A stretch of 64,000 bases of DNA from an uncultured Lachnospiraceae bacterium (GTDB lineage Bacteria > Bacillota > Clostridia > Lachnospirales > Lachnospiraceae), in assembly GCA_947176065.1 (NCBI GenBank), contig CAMWPB010000004.1, forward strand, positions 53,078 to 117,077, given 5' to 3'. Each line of letters opens with the position of its first letter. The stretch's first letter is position 1. Below, piece after piece: positions 45,497-54,052 of this stretch. The notes below the pieces were generated by a model, which was given only the letters and a program-made list of their open reading frames with translations, was not told where the DNA came from and did no database searches. A program made the position numbers and the translations under genes.

Positions 45497-46438
45497 ATGA
45501 GTGCGAGAAAAGCGCAGAAGGAAAAAATCGTAAAACAAAGGTTCAGCAGGCAGCTCATGTACAAACAGCGGTATCTGTTACTGATGTCGCTTCCGTTTGT
45601 GATCTGGCTGATTGTTTTCAAGTACATACCCCTGTGGGGATGGACGATGGCGTTTCAGGAGGTAAAGCCCAAGAATCTGTCGAAGCATATCTGGGAAAGA
45701 CCCTTTGTAGGTTTGGAAAATTTTATAAAGGCATTTGATGACCGGATGTTCAACCAGACTCTGATCAATACCATCGGACTCAGCATCCTGGGCATCGCGG
45801 TGGGAACGGTTATGGCGATCCTGTTTGCCCTGATGCTGAATGAAATACGCTTCGTCAGGTTCAAGAAGGTGACGCAGACGATTTCTTATCTGCCCCACTT
45901 CGTATCCTGGGTGGTTATCGCCAGCATTGCGAAGATGGTATTAAACGATGGCGGTATGCTGGATACGCTGTTTCACACCAAGCTGGGACTGATGAGTACC
46001 AATTCGCCTCTGTTCTGGCTGACGGTGGTTCTGATTAATACATGGAAAGAAGTCGGCTGGGATGCCATTGTATATCTCTCCGCCATGGCCGGTATCGACC
46101 AGGGGCTGTATGAGGCGGCGAAGGTGGACGGAGCGAACCGCCTCCAGCGGATTTGGCATATTACCCTTCCGGGCATTAAACCGACCATCGTTGTGCTTCT
46201 GATTATGGGGATCGGCGGCGCGTTAAACGTAGGTATGGAGCGGCAGATGCTTTTAAGCAACGGCATTGTACAGGATCATGCCATGGTGCTTTCCTGGTTT
46301 GCGTATGTCAGAGGTATCGGAAACAGCAACTACGGCCTCGGTACCGCAATCGGCATGTTCCAGTCGCTGGTTGGCATTATCCTGCTTTTCCTGGCCAACA
46401 AAGTGGCGGGATGGCTCGGTGAGAGCAAATTGATATAG
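45497..46438 (+). CDS. ABC sugar permease, LplB type
   Basis: Membrane-spanning subunit of 313 residues of a carbohydrate ABC importer. Six hydrophobic segments are present. The cytoplasmic EAA loop reads YEAAKVDGANRLQRIWHITL, followed by PGIKPTIVV. The start at 45497 is preferred to an upstream in-frame ATG at 45425, which lies in a hairpin-rich leader. With the next two genes it forms a permease-permease-binding-protein operon. The ATPase subunit is not encoded here and is probably a shared MsmK-like protein. Confidence 0.92.
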   Translation: MSARKAQKEKIVKQRFSRQLMYKQRYLLLMSLPFVIWLIVFKYIPLWGWTMAFQEVKPKNLSKHIWERPFVGLENFIKAFDDRMFNQTLINTIGLSILGIAVGTVMAILFALMLNEIRFVRFKKVTQTISYLPHFVSWVVIASIAKMVLNDGGMLDTLFHTKLGLMSTNSPLFWLTVVLINTWKEVGWDAIVYLSAMAGIDQGLYEAAKVDGANRLQRIWHITLPGIKPTIVVLLIMGIGGALNVGMERQMLLSNGIVQDHAMVLSWFAYVRGIGNSNYGLGTAIGMFQSLVGIILLFLANKVAGWLGESKLI

Positions 46439-46450
46439 GAGGGGACGGCT

Positions 46451-47338
46451 ATGGCAAATACGAAAAGTAATCGAATCAAAAGCCGCGACAACATACTGGA
46501 TTACATCTTACTGGCTGTATTCCTGCTACTGATTGTCATTACGGTGTATCCGTTTGTAAACGTGCTTGCGATTTCGTTCAATGATCCCATTGACACGATG
46601 CGCAATATCAATTTCATCATTCCGAGACAGTTTACCCTGAGCAATTACATTTATGTGTTCAAGGAGAACAATCTGGGAAACGCATTTCTCCTGTCGGTAC
46701 TTAGAACAGCGATCGGTGCCGGGGCGGGTGTAATCTGTACGGCGATGCTTGCCTATGTGTTAAGCAGAAAGGACTTCTATTTCAATAAGCTGTTTACCAC
46801 GCTGTTTGTCATCACCATGTATGTCAGCGGCGGTCTGATTCCCGAATATCTGCTTCTGATGAGGGATTTAAAGCTGGGCAATCACTTTATTGTCTATATC
46901 ATTCCGGGTTTAATCTGGGTTTATAACATGATTCTGGTGCGTTCCTTTATCGAGGGACTTCCGCTGGCATTGCAGGAGGCGGCCAGAGTGGACGGCGCGA
47001 ACGATTTCATCATCTGGGCAAGGATCGTACTGCCACTGTGTCAGCCCGTGCTGGCGACGGTAGCCCTGTTCTACGCGGTGGGACAGTGGAACTCCTTTAT
47101 GGACACTTATCTGTATGCCAAAGAGCTGCCGACTTTGCAGTATGTGCTGTACGAAATTATGGAGAAGGCGCAGGTGAAGATTGATCCGCATGCGGCGGAG
47201 CAGATGAAAAATGCGGTGTCACCGCTGTCCATCCGAATGGCGGTCACCATCGTGGCGACGGTACCGATTATTATCGTATATCCGTTCCTGCAGAAATATT
47301 TCGTGGGCGGCATGACGGTAGGCGCGGTGAAGGATTGA
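46451..47338 (+). CDS. ABC sugar permease, YtcP type
   Basis: Second permease subunit of 295 residues with six hydrophobic segments. The EAA loop is QEAARVDGANDFIIWARIVL, followed by PLCQPVLATV. It begins 12 bases after the LplB-type gene. The LplB-YtcP pairing is typical of importers for oligosaccharides, often next to YesM/YesN systems and glycoside hydrolases. Confidence 0.92.
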   Translation: MANTKSNRIKSRDNILDYILLAVFLLLIVITVYPFVNVLAISFNDPIDTMRNINFIIPRQFTLSNYIYVFKENNLGNAFLLSVLRTAIGAGAGVICTAMLAYVLSRKDFYFNKLFTTLFVITMYVSGGLIPEYLLLMRDLKLGNHFIVYIIPGLIWVYNMILVRSFIEGLPLALQEAARVDGANDFIIWARIVLPLCQPVLATVALFYAVGQWNSFMDTYLYAKELPTLQYVLYEIMEKAQVKIDPHAAEQMKNAVSPLSIRMAVTIVATVPIIIVYPFLQKYFVGGMTVGAVKD

Positions 47339-47416
47339 TACGGTATTTTTATGGCGGAAGACATACGGCCATATAAATATAGAGTTACATTGTGAGAAAC
47401 AGAAGGGAGAGAAAGT

Positions 47417-49135
47417 ATGAAAAAAAAGAGGATTTGTGCATTGTTACTGACGGTGGCAATGACTGCGGGCACACTTGCCGGCTGCGGTGGGGACGGCGGT
47501 TCCACTTCGACGGAAACAGGCGGTACGGCAGCGACAGAAGAGGGGAGCAGTGATGCGGGCGCCTCCGACGGGGCGTCTGGAGAGGTGATTGAGCTGACAT
47601 TCTTTAACGCGGATGCGAATCAGGACGATCCCTGGACCGATCCCGTAGCTGAGGCGATTACGGCAAAAACAGGTGTGAAATTAAAGACAACCCGACCCGT
47701 GGGCGGCAATGATGAGTCCGAGGCGGTGGCGCTGATGATTGCGGAGCAGAATTATCCCGATATTATCTTTGCAAAGGGCTCCGCAGGAAATCTGATCGAC
47801 GCTGAGGCCATGATGGATATGACCGAGCTGATCGATGAGTATGGGCCCAATATCAAGAAACTTTATGGTGAGGAATTTGATAAACTGAAACAGTCTGCGG
47901 ATGATCCGTCGATCTATCAGTTATCCGCTTATGTGGTAGGCGGCACGAAGTTCAAGGATGCGGGCAATCTGCAGGTTCAGTGGGCGGCTTTGAAGGCGAA
48001 GGACTATAAGATTCCGCAGTCCCTTGATGAGCTGGAAACCATGATCAAGGACTATATCGCGGAGAATCCGACCACCGATGACGGGCTTGACAAGATCGGT
48101 ATTTCCTTATCGACTTCCGACTGGCACTGGCTGATTACTCTGGGCAACCCGGCAGGCTTTATCGCGGACGGTGCGCCGGACAACGGACAGTGGATCGTCA
48201 CCGATGACAATAAGGGTGTTTACAAATTCCGTTCCGATAAGGAGAGAGAATATTTCAGATGGCTGTGCCGTATGTACAATGAGGGAATCCTCGATTCCGA
48301 GTTTGCGACCCAGACACACGAGGATTATATCGCGAAGATCGCTTCCGGCCGCGTGGTATGTCTGTTTGATAAAGACTGGGATTATCAGGACGGCGAGAAG
48401 GTGCTTAAGGCGGATGGCAAATATGAGCTTACCTATGCGGGCCTTCCTACCTGTATGGACGCCAGTACGAAATGTCCTTCCCTGATGTATCAGGGCCTTA
48501 CCACAGGAACCGGCGTGGGTATCTCCAAGACCTGTAAGGATCCTGTAGCGGCTATCAAATTTATTGATTTCCTCTGCTCCGATGAGGGTCAGGTGCTCAA
48601 CAAGTGGGGTATCGAGGGCGTGAACTACTTCATCGATGATGAGGGTCACCGCTACAGAACCGAGGAGGAGATCAAGTACTCCCAGGAAGATGCGGACTAC
48701 TCCAAGAAGACGGGCGTAGGTTTCCACAACTATCCGTTCCCTTCCTATGGCGACGGTATTCTGGATCCCACCGGCAGCACCTACACGACAACCAGTAAGG
48801 ATGCCGTAATCAACGAGTACAATGTGGAGGAGAAGGCAGCAGTTGAGGCTTGGGGAGTTGAGCTTATCGTGGATATGTTCCCGCAGCCCGACGAGTTTGA
48901 GACACCGGATTATTCTCCTCTCTGGGCATATGCGATGCCTCTCGAGTTTTCCGAGATCGTGGATAAGCTGGATGAGGTGGCATGGTCAGCGCTGATTAAG
49001 TGCGTGACAGGTGCCGAGGCGGAGTTTGATGCGAACTACGATGCGATGATCGCGGAGCTGGAAGCTACCGGTATGACCGATGCGGAGGAGATGATGTCGA
49101 ACATCATCGCTGAGAAGGTAGCGATTGTACAGTAA
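47417..49135 (+). CDS. Extracellular solute-binding lipoprotein of the sugar importer
   Basis: Protein of 572 residues of family 1 binding proteins, LplA-like and long. The signal peptide ends in LAGC at about residue 22, followed by a Gly, Ser and Thr-rich linker of about 30 residues. The mature region begins IELTFFNADANQDDPW. Tryptophan and acidic residues in the binding clefts fit oligosaccharide ligands. The nearby fucosidase suggests a fucosylated glycan, but this is inference. A terminator lies about 60 bases after the stop. Confidence 0.9.
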   Translation: MKKKRICALLLTVAMTAGTLAGCGGDGGSTSTETGGTAATEEGSSDAGASDGASGEVIELTFFNADANQDDPWTDPVAEAITAKTGVKLKTTRPVGGNDESEAVALMIAEQNYPDIIFAKGSAGNLIDAEAMMDMTELIDEYGPNIKKLYGEEFDKLKQSADDPSIYQLSAYVVGGTKFKDAGNLQVQWAALKAKDYKIPQSLDELETMIKDYIAENPTTDDGLDKIGISLSTSDWHWLITLGNPAGFIADGAPDNGQWIVTDDNKGVYKFRSDKEREYFRWLCRMYNEGILDSEFATQTHEDYIAKIASGRVVCLFDKDWDYQDGEKVLKADGKYELTYAGLPTCMDASTKCPSLMYQGLTTGTGVGISKTCKDPVAAIKFIDFLCSDEGQVLNKWGIEGVNYFIDDEGHRYRTEEEIKYSQEDADYSKKTGVGFHNYPFPSYGDGILDPTGSTYTTTSKDAVINEYNVEEKAAVEAWGVELIVDMFPQPDEFETPDYSPLWAYAMPLEFSEIVDKLDEVAWSALIKCVTGAEAEFDANYDAMIAELEATGMTDAEEMMSNIIAEKVAIVQ

Positions 49136-50900
49136 AGCAGCGGGTGACCGGTCGGATCACGGCACAATGTAAAAAAGAGAAAAACAGAATGAAAAGCAGC
49201 CGTACAGGATATCGTGCGGCTGCTTTTTGACGTACACGTATTTCTGGCGGCTGAAAATGTGTTGGCAGAAGAGGGGGGATCACGGATTTTTTAGGGGGGG
49301 GGTAATTATCTGCCTCTGCATCAAGTCCCTGTCCTTTGCGGAACTCAGCCGGGCTCATCCCCGTGTATTTTCTGAATTTTTTGTGGAAGTAATCCACGTT
49401 TTTATAACCGGCCTGTTCCGCGATTTCATATACTTTCAGCCTGTTTTCCAACAAAAGCTTTTTGGAGTGTTCGATGCGTCTGTGATCTACGTAGGAGTTG
49501 AAGCTTTCTCCCACGCTCTTAGTGAATATTTTGCCAAGATAAGCGCTGTTGTAGCCAAACAGCGGGGCGATGGCCTCCAGCTTGATGTTTTTGTGGAAAT
49601 TGTGGTCGATATAAAATAGCACATCGGCTAATATGGTATCTTTGGAGGAACTGCCCAGAGCGTTCATGGCAGCTTCGGACTGCTCCGACAAAAAGCGCAG
49701 GATTTCATAGAGGTAGCTGCGGCTGTGGATATACTCAATGGCTTCGGAATTGTTCCGAAAGGAAAATCCGGCGGAAGGATAATTCCGCGTCAGGTTTTCC
49801 TTAATCTGCAGATAGAGGTCGATCAAAAGAAGCCGGATATCGTTGATCCCATTAGGGACTGACATAAGCCCCAGCTCGATTTCCTGCAGGGTGTCCACAG
49901 TCATCCGGCGGTTGTAAGCGCCGATATAGTCTGTGAGCCGTCCGGCATAGTCGGCAACGGTATCCGCATTCCATGCAAAGGGAGCGGAAGCAGGGGATGC
50001 CGGCGACGGGTTTCCGTCTGTGTGCGGCAGGGTGCCATATCCGGCGGCGTGCTGTCCGGGCATGCAGAAAAAGCGGCGTGCCAGCAGCGCCGAAGCATCC
50101 CCGTAGGAAAGATGAAGGTCTTCCACCGCGTGGACAGGTCTGCCATAGGCAAGAAACATGGAATCTAAGGGGCTTCCCTTCTGCGAGTCACCTTGCTCAA
50201 GCCGTTCCAGAAAGGCGCTAAACTTGTTCAGTGCGTGGACGCCTTTCAGAAGAACCACATCCCGGCCGTCCGTGTTCAGATGGTCAAAAATAATGTTATC
50301 CCTGTTCGTCACTTTAAGCATTTCCGCAAAGGGAAAGGGAGCGGTCGAGGAGTGGGCGTGAAAGTCTTCGCATATCACAACCTGATAGACGTCGGCCGTC
50401 AGGCGAAAAAGCCGGTGATCCTCCTCCGAGAGGGGCGATTCCGGCGCGCTGTGGAGAAGCTCATGCAGAACCACATTTTTCGCCTTGTTTTTGTATTGAG
50501 TCAGATGGCTGGAACGCTGTTGTTCCTCCGCGAGTTCTTCCCGAATCTGCGTGACTGTCTGTATCAGCTCATCCTCGTCGATGGGCTTGGTGAGATAGAA
50601 GCGCACGCCGCTTTTTATGGCTTCCTGTGCGTATTTGAAATCGGAGTATCCGCTCAGGATGATACATTTTCCCTGAAAACCTTCTTCTCTGGCACGGCGG
50701 ATCACCTCTGTGCCATGCATCCCCGGCATTTTCACATCCAACAAAACAAGACCGGGCCTGAGCGCAAGAATCTTCGAGAGAGCGTCCTTGCCGTTGGACG
50801 CTTCCCCGCACAGAGAAAAGCCCAGTTCTTCCCAGTCTATAATGCATTTTAAACCGTTTCTGATCGATGCTTCGTCGTCAGCAATAAATAATGTTTCCAT
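49104..50900 (-). CDS. YesN-type AraC response regulator with odd C-terminal extension
   Basis: Response regulator of 598 residues as read. The receiver domain has Asp55 in LVLLDVKMPG. A middle domain follows, then an AraC helix-turn-helix pair, ILADVLFYIDHNF and YEIAEQAGYKNVDYFHKKFR, ending GMSPAEFRKG. Family members stop about there. Here a run of nine C on the coding strand (complement of 49294-49302) is read in a frame that adds about 60 residues through a terminator and into the convergent binding-protein gene. One base more or fewer would stop translation within a few codons. The true C terminus is therefore probably near 49285-49292. It likely pairs with the kinase at 43528. Confidence 0.85.
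   Translation of the reverse strand: METLFIADDEASIRNGLKCIIDWEELGFSLCGEASNGKDALSKILALRPGLVLLDVKMPGMHGTEVIRRAREEGFQGKCIILSGYSDFKYAQEAIKSGVRFYLTKPIDEDELIQTVTQIREELAEEQQRSSHLTQYKNKAKNVVLHELLHSAPESPLSEEDHRLFRLTADVYQVVICEDFHAHSSTAPFPFAEMLKVTNRDNIIFDHLNTDGRDVVLLKGVHALNKFSAFLERLEQGDSQKGSPLDSMFLAYGRPVHAVEDLHLSYGDASALLARRFFCMPGQHAAGYGTLPHTDGNPSPASPASAPFAWNADTVADYAGRLTDYIGAYNRRMTVDTLQEIELGLMSVPNGINDIRLLLIDLYLQIKENLTRNYPSAGFSFRNNSEAIEYIHSRSYLYEILRFLSEQSEAAMNALGSSSKDTILADVLFYIDHNFHKNIKLEAIAPLFGYNSAYLGKIFTKSVGESFNSYVDHRRIEHSKKLLLENRLKVYEIAEQAGYKNVDYFHKKFRKYTGMSPAEFRKGQGLDAEADNYPPPKKSVIPPLLPTHFQPPEIRVRQKAAARYPVRLLFILFFSFLHCAVIRPVTRCFTVQSLPSQR
49192..49228. terminator. Bidirectional terminator between convergent genes
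   Basis: Stem AAAAGCAGCCG (49192-49202) with CGGCTGCTTTT (49217-49227), with A and T runs on both sides. It serves the binding-protein gene and the response-regulator gene, and lies inside the latter's suspicious extension. Confidence 0.85.
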
Positions 50901-50944
50901 ATAGATAAGATACCATGAAATGTGGTGTTTCGCAACAAAACGGC

Positions 50945-52432
50945 TTATTCCACATAGATTTTAAACACCACAGGGAAATCGCTGCGCACGCTCTTTGCGG
51001 TGATATGGAGCCCGGCTCCGTCGATGAAACAGGTCGGTTTTTCTGCAAAGCCCAGCGTCTCCACATCCCGAATAATACCGTGGAAATGCGGTTTGTCTGG
51101 ATCGGCGGAGGAAGAGAGGGAGCGGATGGTGACAGAGCCGTTCTCCGGCCAGCGCAGGCAGGCCGCGTAGATACAGCCGTTTCCGGCCGTAAATCGGAAG
51201 TCCTGCGATGTGTAGTCGGGGGCGGAAGCGTCGGAAAACTGGCCTTCCGTCTCCAAGGTGGGGCCTTCCGCGGCACAGCGCCACGGCCGGGAATAATAGA
51301 CGGCTTCTCCGTTTGTGGAAAGCCAGCCGCCGATATCCCGCAGGATGGACAGATCCTCTTCGGCAAAGCTGCCGTCCGCTTTGGGGCCGACATTCAACAG
51401 AAGGCTGCCATTCTTGCTCACCACGTCAATGAGATAGCAGATCAGCTCCCGGCTGCTTTTGTAGTCGAGGGATGTGGTGTGACACCAGGAATTGCGGGCC
51501 ACAGCGGTGTCGGTCTGCCAGAGATAGGGCTTTGCGTCCGCAAATTTGCCCCGCTCCACATCTACGATGCCGCTGCCGAAGGCCATGGCGTCGTGTTTGT
51601 AGCAGATGGCCGTTTCCAGTCCCCACTGTGCACTGCGGTTATAGTAGTAGGCCGCAATCTTGCGAAGATAAGGTTTGTACGCTTCATGCTGTATCCACCA
51701 GTCGAAATAGAGGAGGCTTGGCCGATAGCGGTCGATGAGTTCACAGGTGCGCAGCAGCCAGTCCTCCAGAAATTCCTGATCGGGATAGGGCTTGGCAAAC
51801 AGATCCTGATGGTCGGGCTGGATACGCTCCGAGGGCCAGTAGAAGTCCCCACAGGAAAGCGGTTCTTTGATGTCGCTGTCAAATTCTTTTCCGCAGCCCA
51901 TAAACCAGTGGTGCTCCGCCCGGTGGGTGGAGGTGCCGAAGAGCAGTCCCTGTTTTTCAAAGGCCGTTTTCAGTTCTCCCAGAATATCCCGTTTCGGCCC
52001 CATGTTGGCGGCATTATAAACGGAAAGGCTGCTTTCATACATCTGAAAACCGTCGTGGTGCTCCGCCACGGGAATCACATATCTGGCGCCTGTCTTTGCA
52101 AAGGTTTCCGCCCAGAAACCGGGATCGAATTTTTCCGCCGTAAAGAGGGGGATGAAATCTTTATAGCCAAAGTCCTTATGGGGGCCGTATGTTTTGAGGT
52201 GATGTTCATACTCAGGTGTTCCCTGTATGTACATATTGCGGGAATACCATTCGTTTCTGTAAGCGGGCACGCTGTAAAGTCCCCAGTGGATAAAAATGCC
52301 GAACCTGGCGGAAGAAAACCACCGGGGCGGGTCAAAGGAGGTGAGGGATGTCCAGTCGTCGCTGTAAGGGCCGCGGGCGATTTCCGCTTCAATTTTTGAC
52401 AGATAATTTTTCTTTTCGGTTTGGGTTAACAT
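50945..52432 (-). CDS. Alpha-L-fucosidase, GH29
   Basis: Glycoside hydrolase of 495 residues that releases alpha-linked L-fucose. It has no signal peptide, so it acts inside the cell on imported glycans. The GH29 opening is present: WFSSARFGIFIHWGLYSVPA, NEWYSRNMY and EHHDGFQMY. The catalytic nucleophile is Asp244 in LYFDWW. The C-terminal beta domain is short. GGAGG precedes the ATG. It lies upstream of the response-regulator gene on the same strand with a gap of 44 bases, so they may be co-transcribed. Confidence 0.9.
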   Translation of the reverse strand: MLTQTEKKNYLSKIEAEIARGPYSDDWTSLTSFDPPRWFSSARFGIFIHWGLYSVPAYRNEWYSRNMYIQGTPEYEHHLKTYGPHKDFGYKDFIPLFTAEKFDPGFWAETFAKTGARYVIPVAEHHDGFQMYESSLSVYNAANMGPKRDILGELKTAFEKQGLLFGTSTHRAEHHWFMGCGKEFDSDIKEPLSCGDFYWPSERIQPDHQDLFAKPYPDQEFLEDWLLRTCELIDRYRPSLLYFDWWIQHEAYKPYLRKIAAYYYNRSAQWGLETAICYKHDAMAFGSGIVDVERGKFADAKPYLWQTDTAVARNSWCHTTSLDYKSSRELICYLIDVVSKNGSLLLNVGPKADGSFAEEDLSILRDIGGWLSTNGEAVYYSRPWRCAAEGPTLETEGQFSDASAPDYTSQDFRFTAGNGCIYAACLRWPENGSVTIRSLSSSADPDKPHFHGIIRDVETLGFAEKPTCFIDGAGLHITAKSVRSDFPVVFKIYVE

Positions 52433-52444
52433 ATTTTTCCTCCC

Positions 52445-52630
52445 GGTGTTTTTCTGCTTCGCAGCTTGTTTTTCTTTTGTGTTTTTAAACTCGCAAACCC
52501 GCGCTTTCAGCGCTTTCTGCCCGATTTCATCGGGCGTTTGCTCGTTAATGGCGCAAGAAAAACAAATGCCTGCTCCGCAGTCGCTTGTTTTTCTTTTGCG
52601 CCTATTATATCAAAAAGATGTTGTGGCGGC
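52445..52630. repeat. Hairpin-rich intergenic stretch with repeated TTGTTTTTC
   Basis: Between the fucosidase start and the riboswitch promoter lie several hairpins: GCGCTTTCAGCGC, CCCGATTTCATCGGG, and a long stem GGCGCAAGAAAAACAA with TTGTTTTTCTTTTGCGCC (about 52554-52605). The motif GCTTGTTTTTCTTTTG occurs twice as a direct repeat. No gene is seen. The long stem could act as a terminator-like barrier. Confidence 0.5.
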
Positions 52631-52637
52631 TATGGTT

Positions 52638-52666
52638 TTGACAAAAGGGACGGAGTGTGCTACACT
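52638..52666 (+). promoter_or_regulatory. Promoter of the cobalamin transport operon
   Basis: TTGACA at 52638-52643 and TACACT at 52661-52666 with a 17-base spacer, giving a start near 52673, just before the riboswitch. Confidence 0.8.
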
Positions 52667-52679
52667 TGCACCATAATTT

Positions 52680-52870
52680 GATAGCGCATCAGATGCAGCC
52701 GCTTCGGCGGCACGCGGAATAGGGTGGGAAGCCCTGCGAGTCGGTCACTGTGAAGCCTTGTGAAAGGATAAGTCAGATACGCGGCAGTCTGATGGCATTC
52801 TGCCGAAACCGGAACTGCGTGATATTCGGCCTTGCCGCGTCTGCGGCAGGGTCTTTGGCGTTCTGTGCTC
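52680..52870 (+). promoter_or_regulatory. Cobalamin (B12) riboswitch
   Basis: The conserved core runs GGAATAGGGTGGGAAGCCC, then GGTCACTGTGA (about 52746-52753), and a B12-box variant, AAGTCAGATACGCGGCA, at 52770-52786. The expression platform includes CCTTGCCGC with GCGGCAGG, which could terminate or sequester. It would repress the downstream importer when adenosylcobalamin or a related corrinoid is bound. Boundaries are approximate. Confidence 0.8.
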
Positions 52871-52893
52871 CGGCATGGGACGCTTTTATGTGC

Positions 52894-52942
52894 GTATAAG
52901 CAGAGCCGGAAGGCCCGCGAAGCATTTTGGGTCCGCTTATAC
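52894..52942. repeat. Palindromic intergenic repeat, copy at 52.9 kb
   Basis: GTATAAGC (52894-52901) pairs with GCTTATAC (52935-52942). The context TGCGTATAAGCAGAG resembles the repeats near 3217 and 59271. It lies between the riboswitch and the binding-protein gene. Confidence 0.5.
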
Positions 52943-52996
52943 AAGACCGCGGAGGCGGAAAACGGCAAAGTCAGAAGATGAGGAGAAAAATTGAAA

Positions 52997-54052
52997 ATGA
53001 AAAGAGAAATGACGACACAGAAAATGGCGAAAACACGGATTGCGGCATTTTTGCTGGGTATGCTGTTGTGTGCGCTGACAGCCTGCGGCGGGGATATGAC
53101 GGCCAAACAGCCTGCGGAAACAGCATCAGAGACAACGGAAGCACAGTCCGCAGAAGCGGAATCCGAAACGCCGGAGGAGCAGCCTGCGGAGACGGCGTCT
53201 GATGCGGCGGCGCTTCCCACGACAGATCCCAGCGGCGCGTCCATTGTCATCCCCGATCAGGTGGATTCCGTGGTGGCGCTTGCGCCCTCGATCGGTGAGA
53301 CGCTGGTGGCTCTTGGCGTGGAGGAAAAGATAGTCGGCTATGATCTGCAGAGTGTGGGGCTTGCGGGACTGCCCGAAAACGTTCCTACATTCGATACGGT
53401 GAATCCCGATGTGGAGCAGCTTGCCGCGCTTGCGCCCGATATGCTTCTGGTGTCAAACCTTTCTCTCTACGATCAGGAGGCCCCCTATCAGCCGCTGATC
53501 GACGCAGGGGTGTGCGTGATCTGTGTGCCCACAAGCGACAGTGTGGAAGACGTGAGGAGCGACATCCGTTTTCTGGCGGCGGCCCTGCGTGTGCCCGAGG
53601 AAGGAGAGCGTGTGGTAGCGGAGATGGACGCTGAGCTTGCGCGTCTGACTGAAGTGATTGCCGATATCCCGGAGGAAGAGAGGAAGAGCGTCTATTTTGA
53701 AATTTCTCCGGCGCCTTATCTGTACAGCAGCGGAAGCGGCACCTATCTGCATGAGCTGGTTGCGCTTGCGGGAGGCAGGAATGTGCTGGCTGACCAGAGC
53801 GGCTGGCTTTCCGTGGAAGGGGAGACTGTGGTGGCGGCCAACCCGGACGTTATTTTTACCAATGTGAATTACACGGACGCGCCCGTGGAGGAAATTCTGG
53901 GCAGAGAAGGCTGGGCCGGCGTGTCTGCCGTGCAGAATAAGGAAGTCTACTATATTGACAATATGGCGTCGTCCCTGCCGGACCAGAATATTGTAAAGGC
54001 GGTGGAGCAGATGGCACAGGCGCTCTACCCGGAGCGCTTTGCGGACAAATGA
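52997..54052 (+). CDS. btuF: Corrinoid-binding lipoprotein, BtuF type
   Basis: Substrate-binding lipoprotein of about 351 residues in the BtuF/FhuD cluster. The signal peptide ends with the lipobox LTAC, followed by a Glu, Ala and Thr-rich linker. The folded region shows VVALAPSIGETLVALGVEEK and VGYDLQSVG, typical of class III binding proteins. Cobalamin specificity is inferred from the riboswitch upstream; the fold alone also fits iron siderophores. The ATG at 52997 is chosen; a TTG at 52991 is also possible. It overlaps the permease gene by 4 bases. Confidence 0.85.
   Translation: MKREMTTQKMAKTRIAAFLLGMLLCALTACGGDMTAKQPAETASETTEAQSAEAESETPEEQPAETASDAAALPTTDPSGASIVIPDQVDSVVALAPSIGETLVALGVEEKIVGYDLQSVGLAGLPENVPTFDTVNPDVEQLAALAPDMLLVSNLSLYDQEAPYQPLIDAGVCVICVPTSDSVEDVRSDIRFLAAALRVPEEGERVVAEMDAELARLTEVIADIPEEERKSVYFEISPAPYLYSSGSGTYLHELVALAGGRNVLADQSGWLSVEGETVVAANPDVIFTNVNYTDAPVEEILGREGWAGVSAVQNKEVYYIDNMASSLPDQNIVKAVEQMAQALYPERFADK

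Noticed and set aside
50915..52399. Long plus-strand open frame of 494 codons opposite the fucosidase gene
   Set aside because: It is antisense to a clear GH29 gene, has no family motif or ribosome-binding site, and reflects GC-rich codon structure of the real gene.
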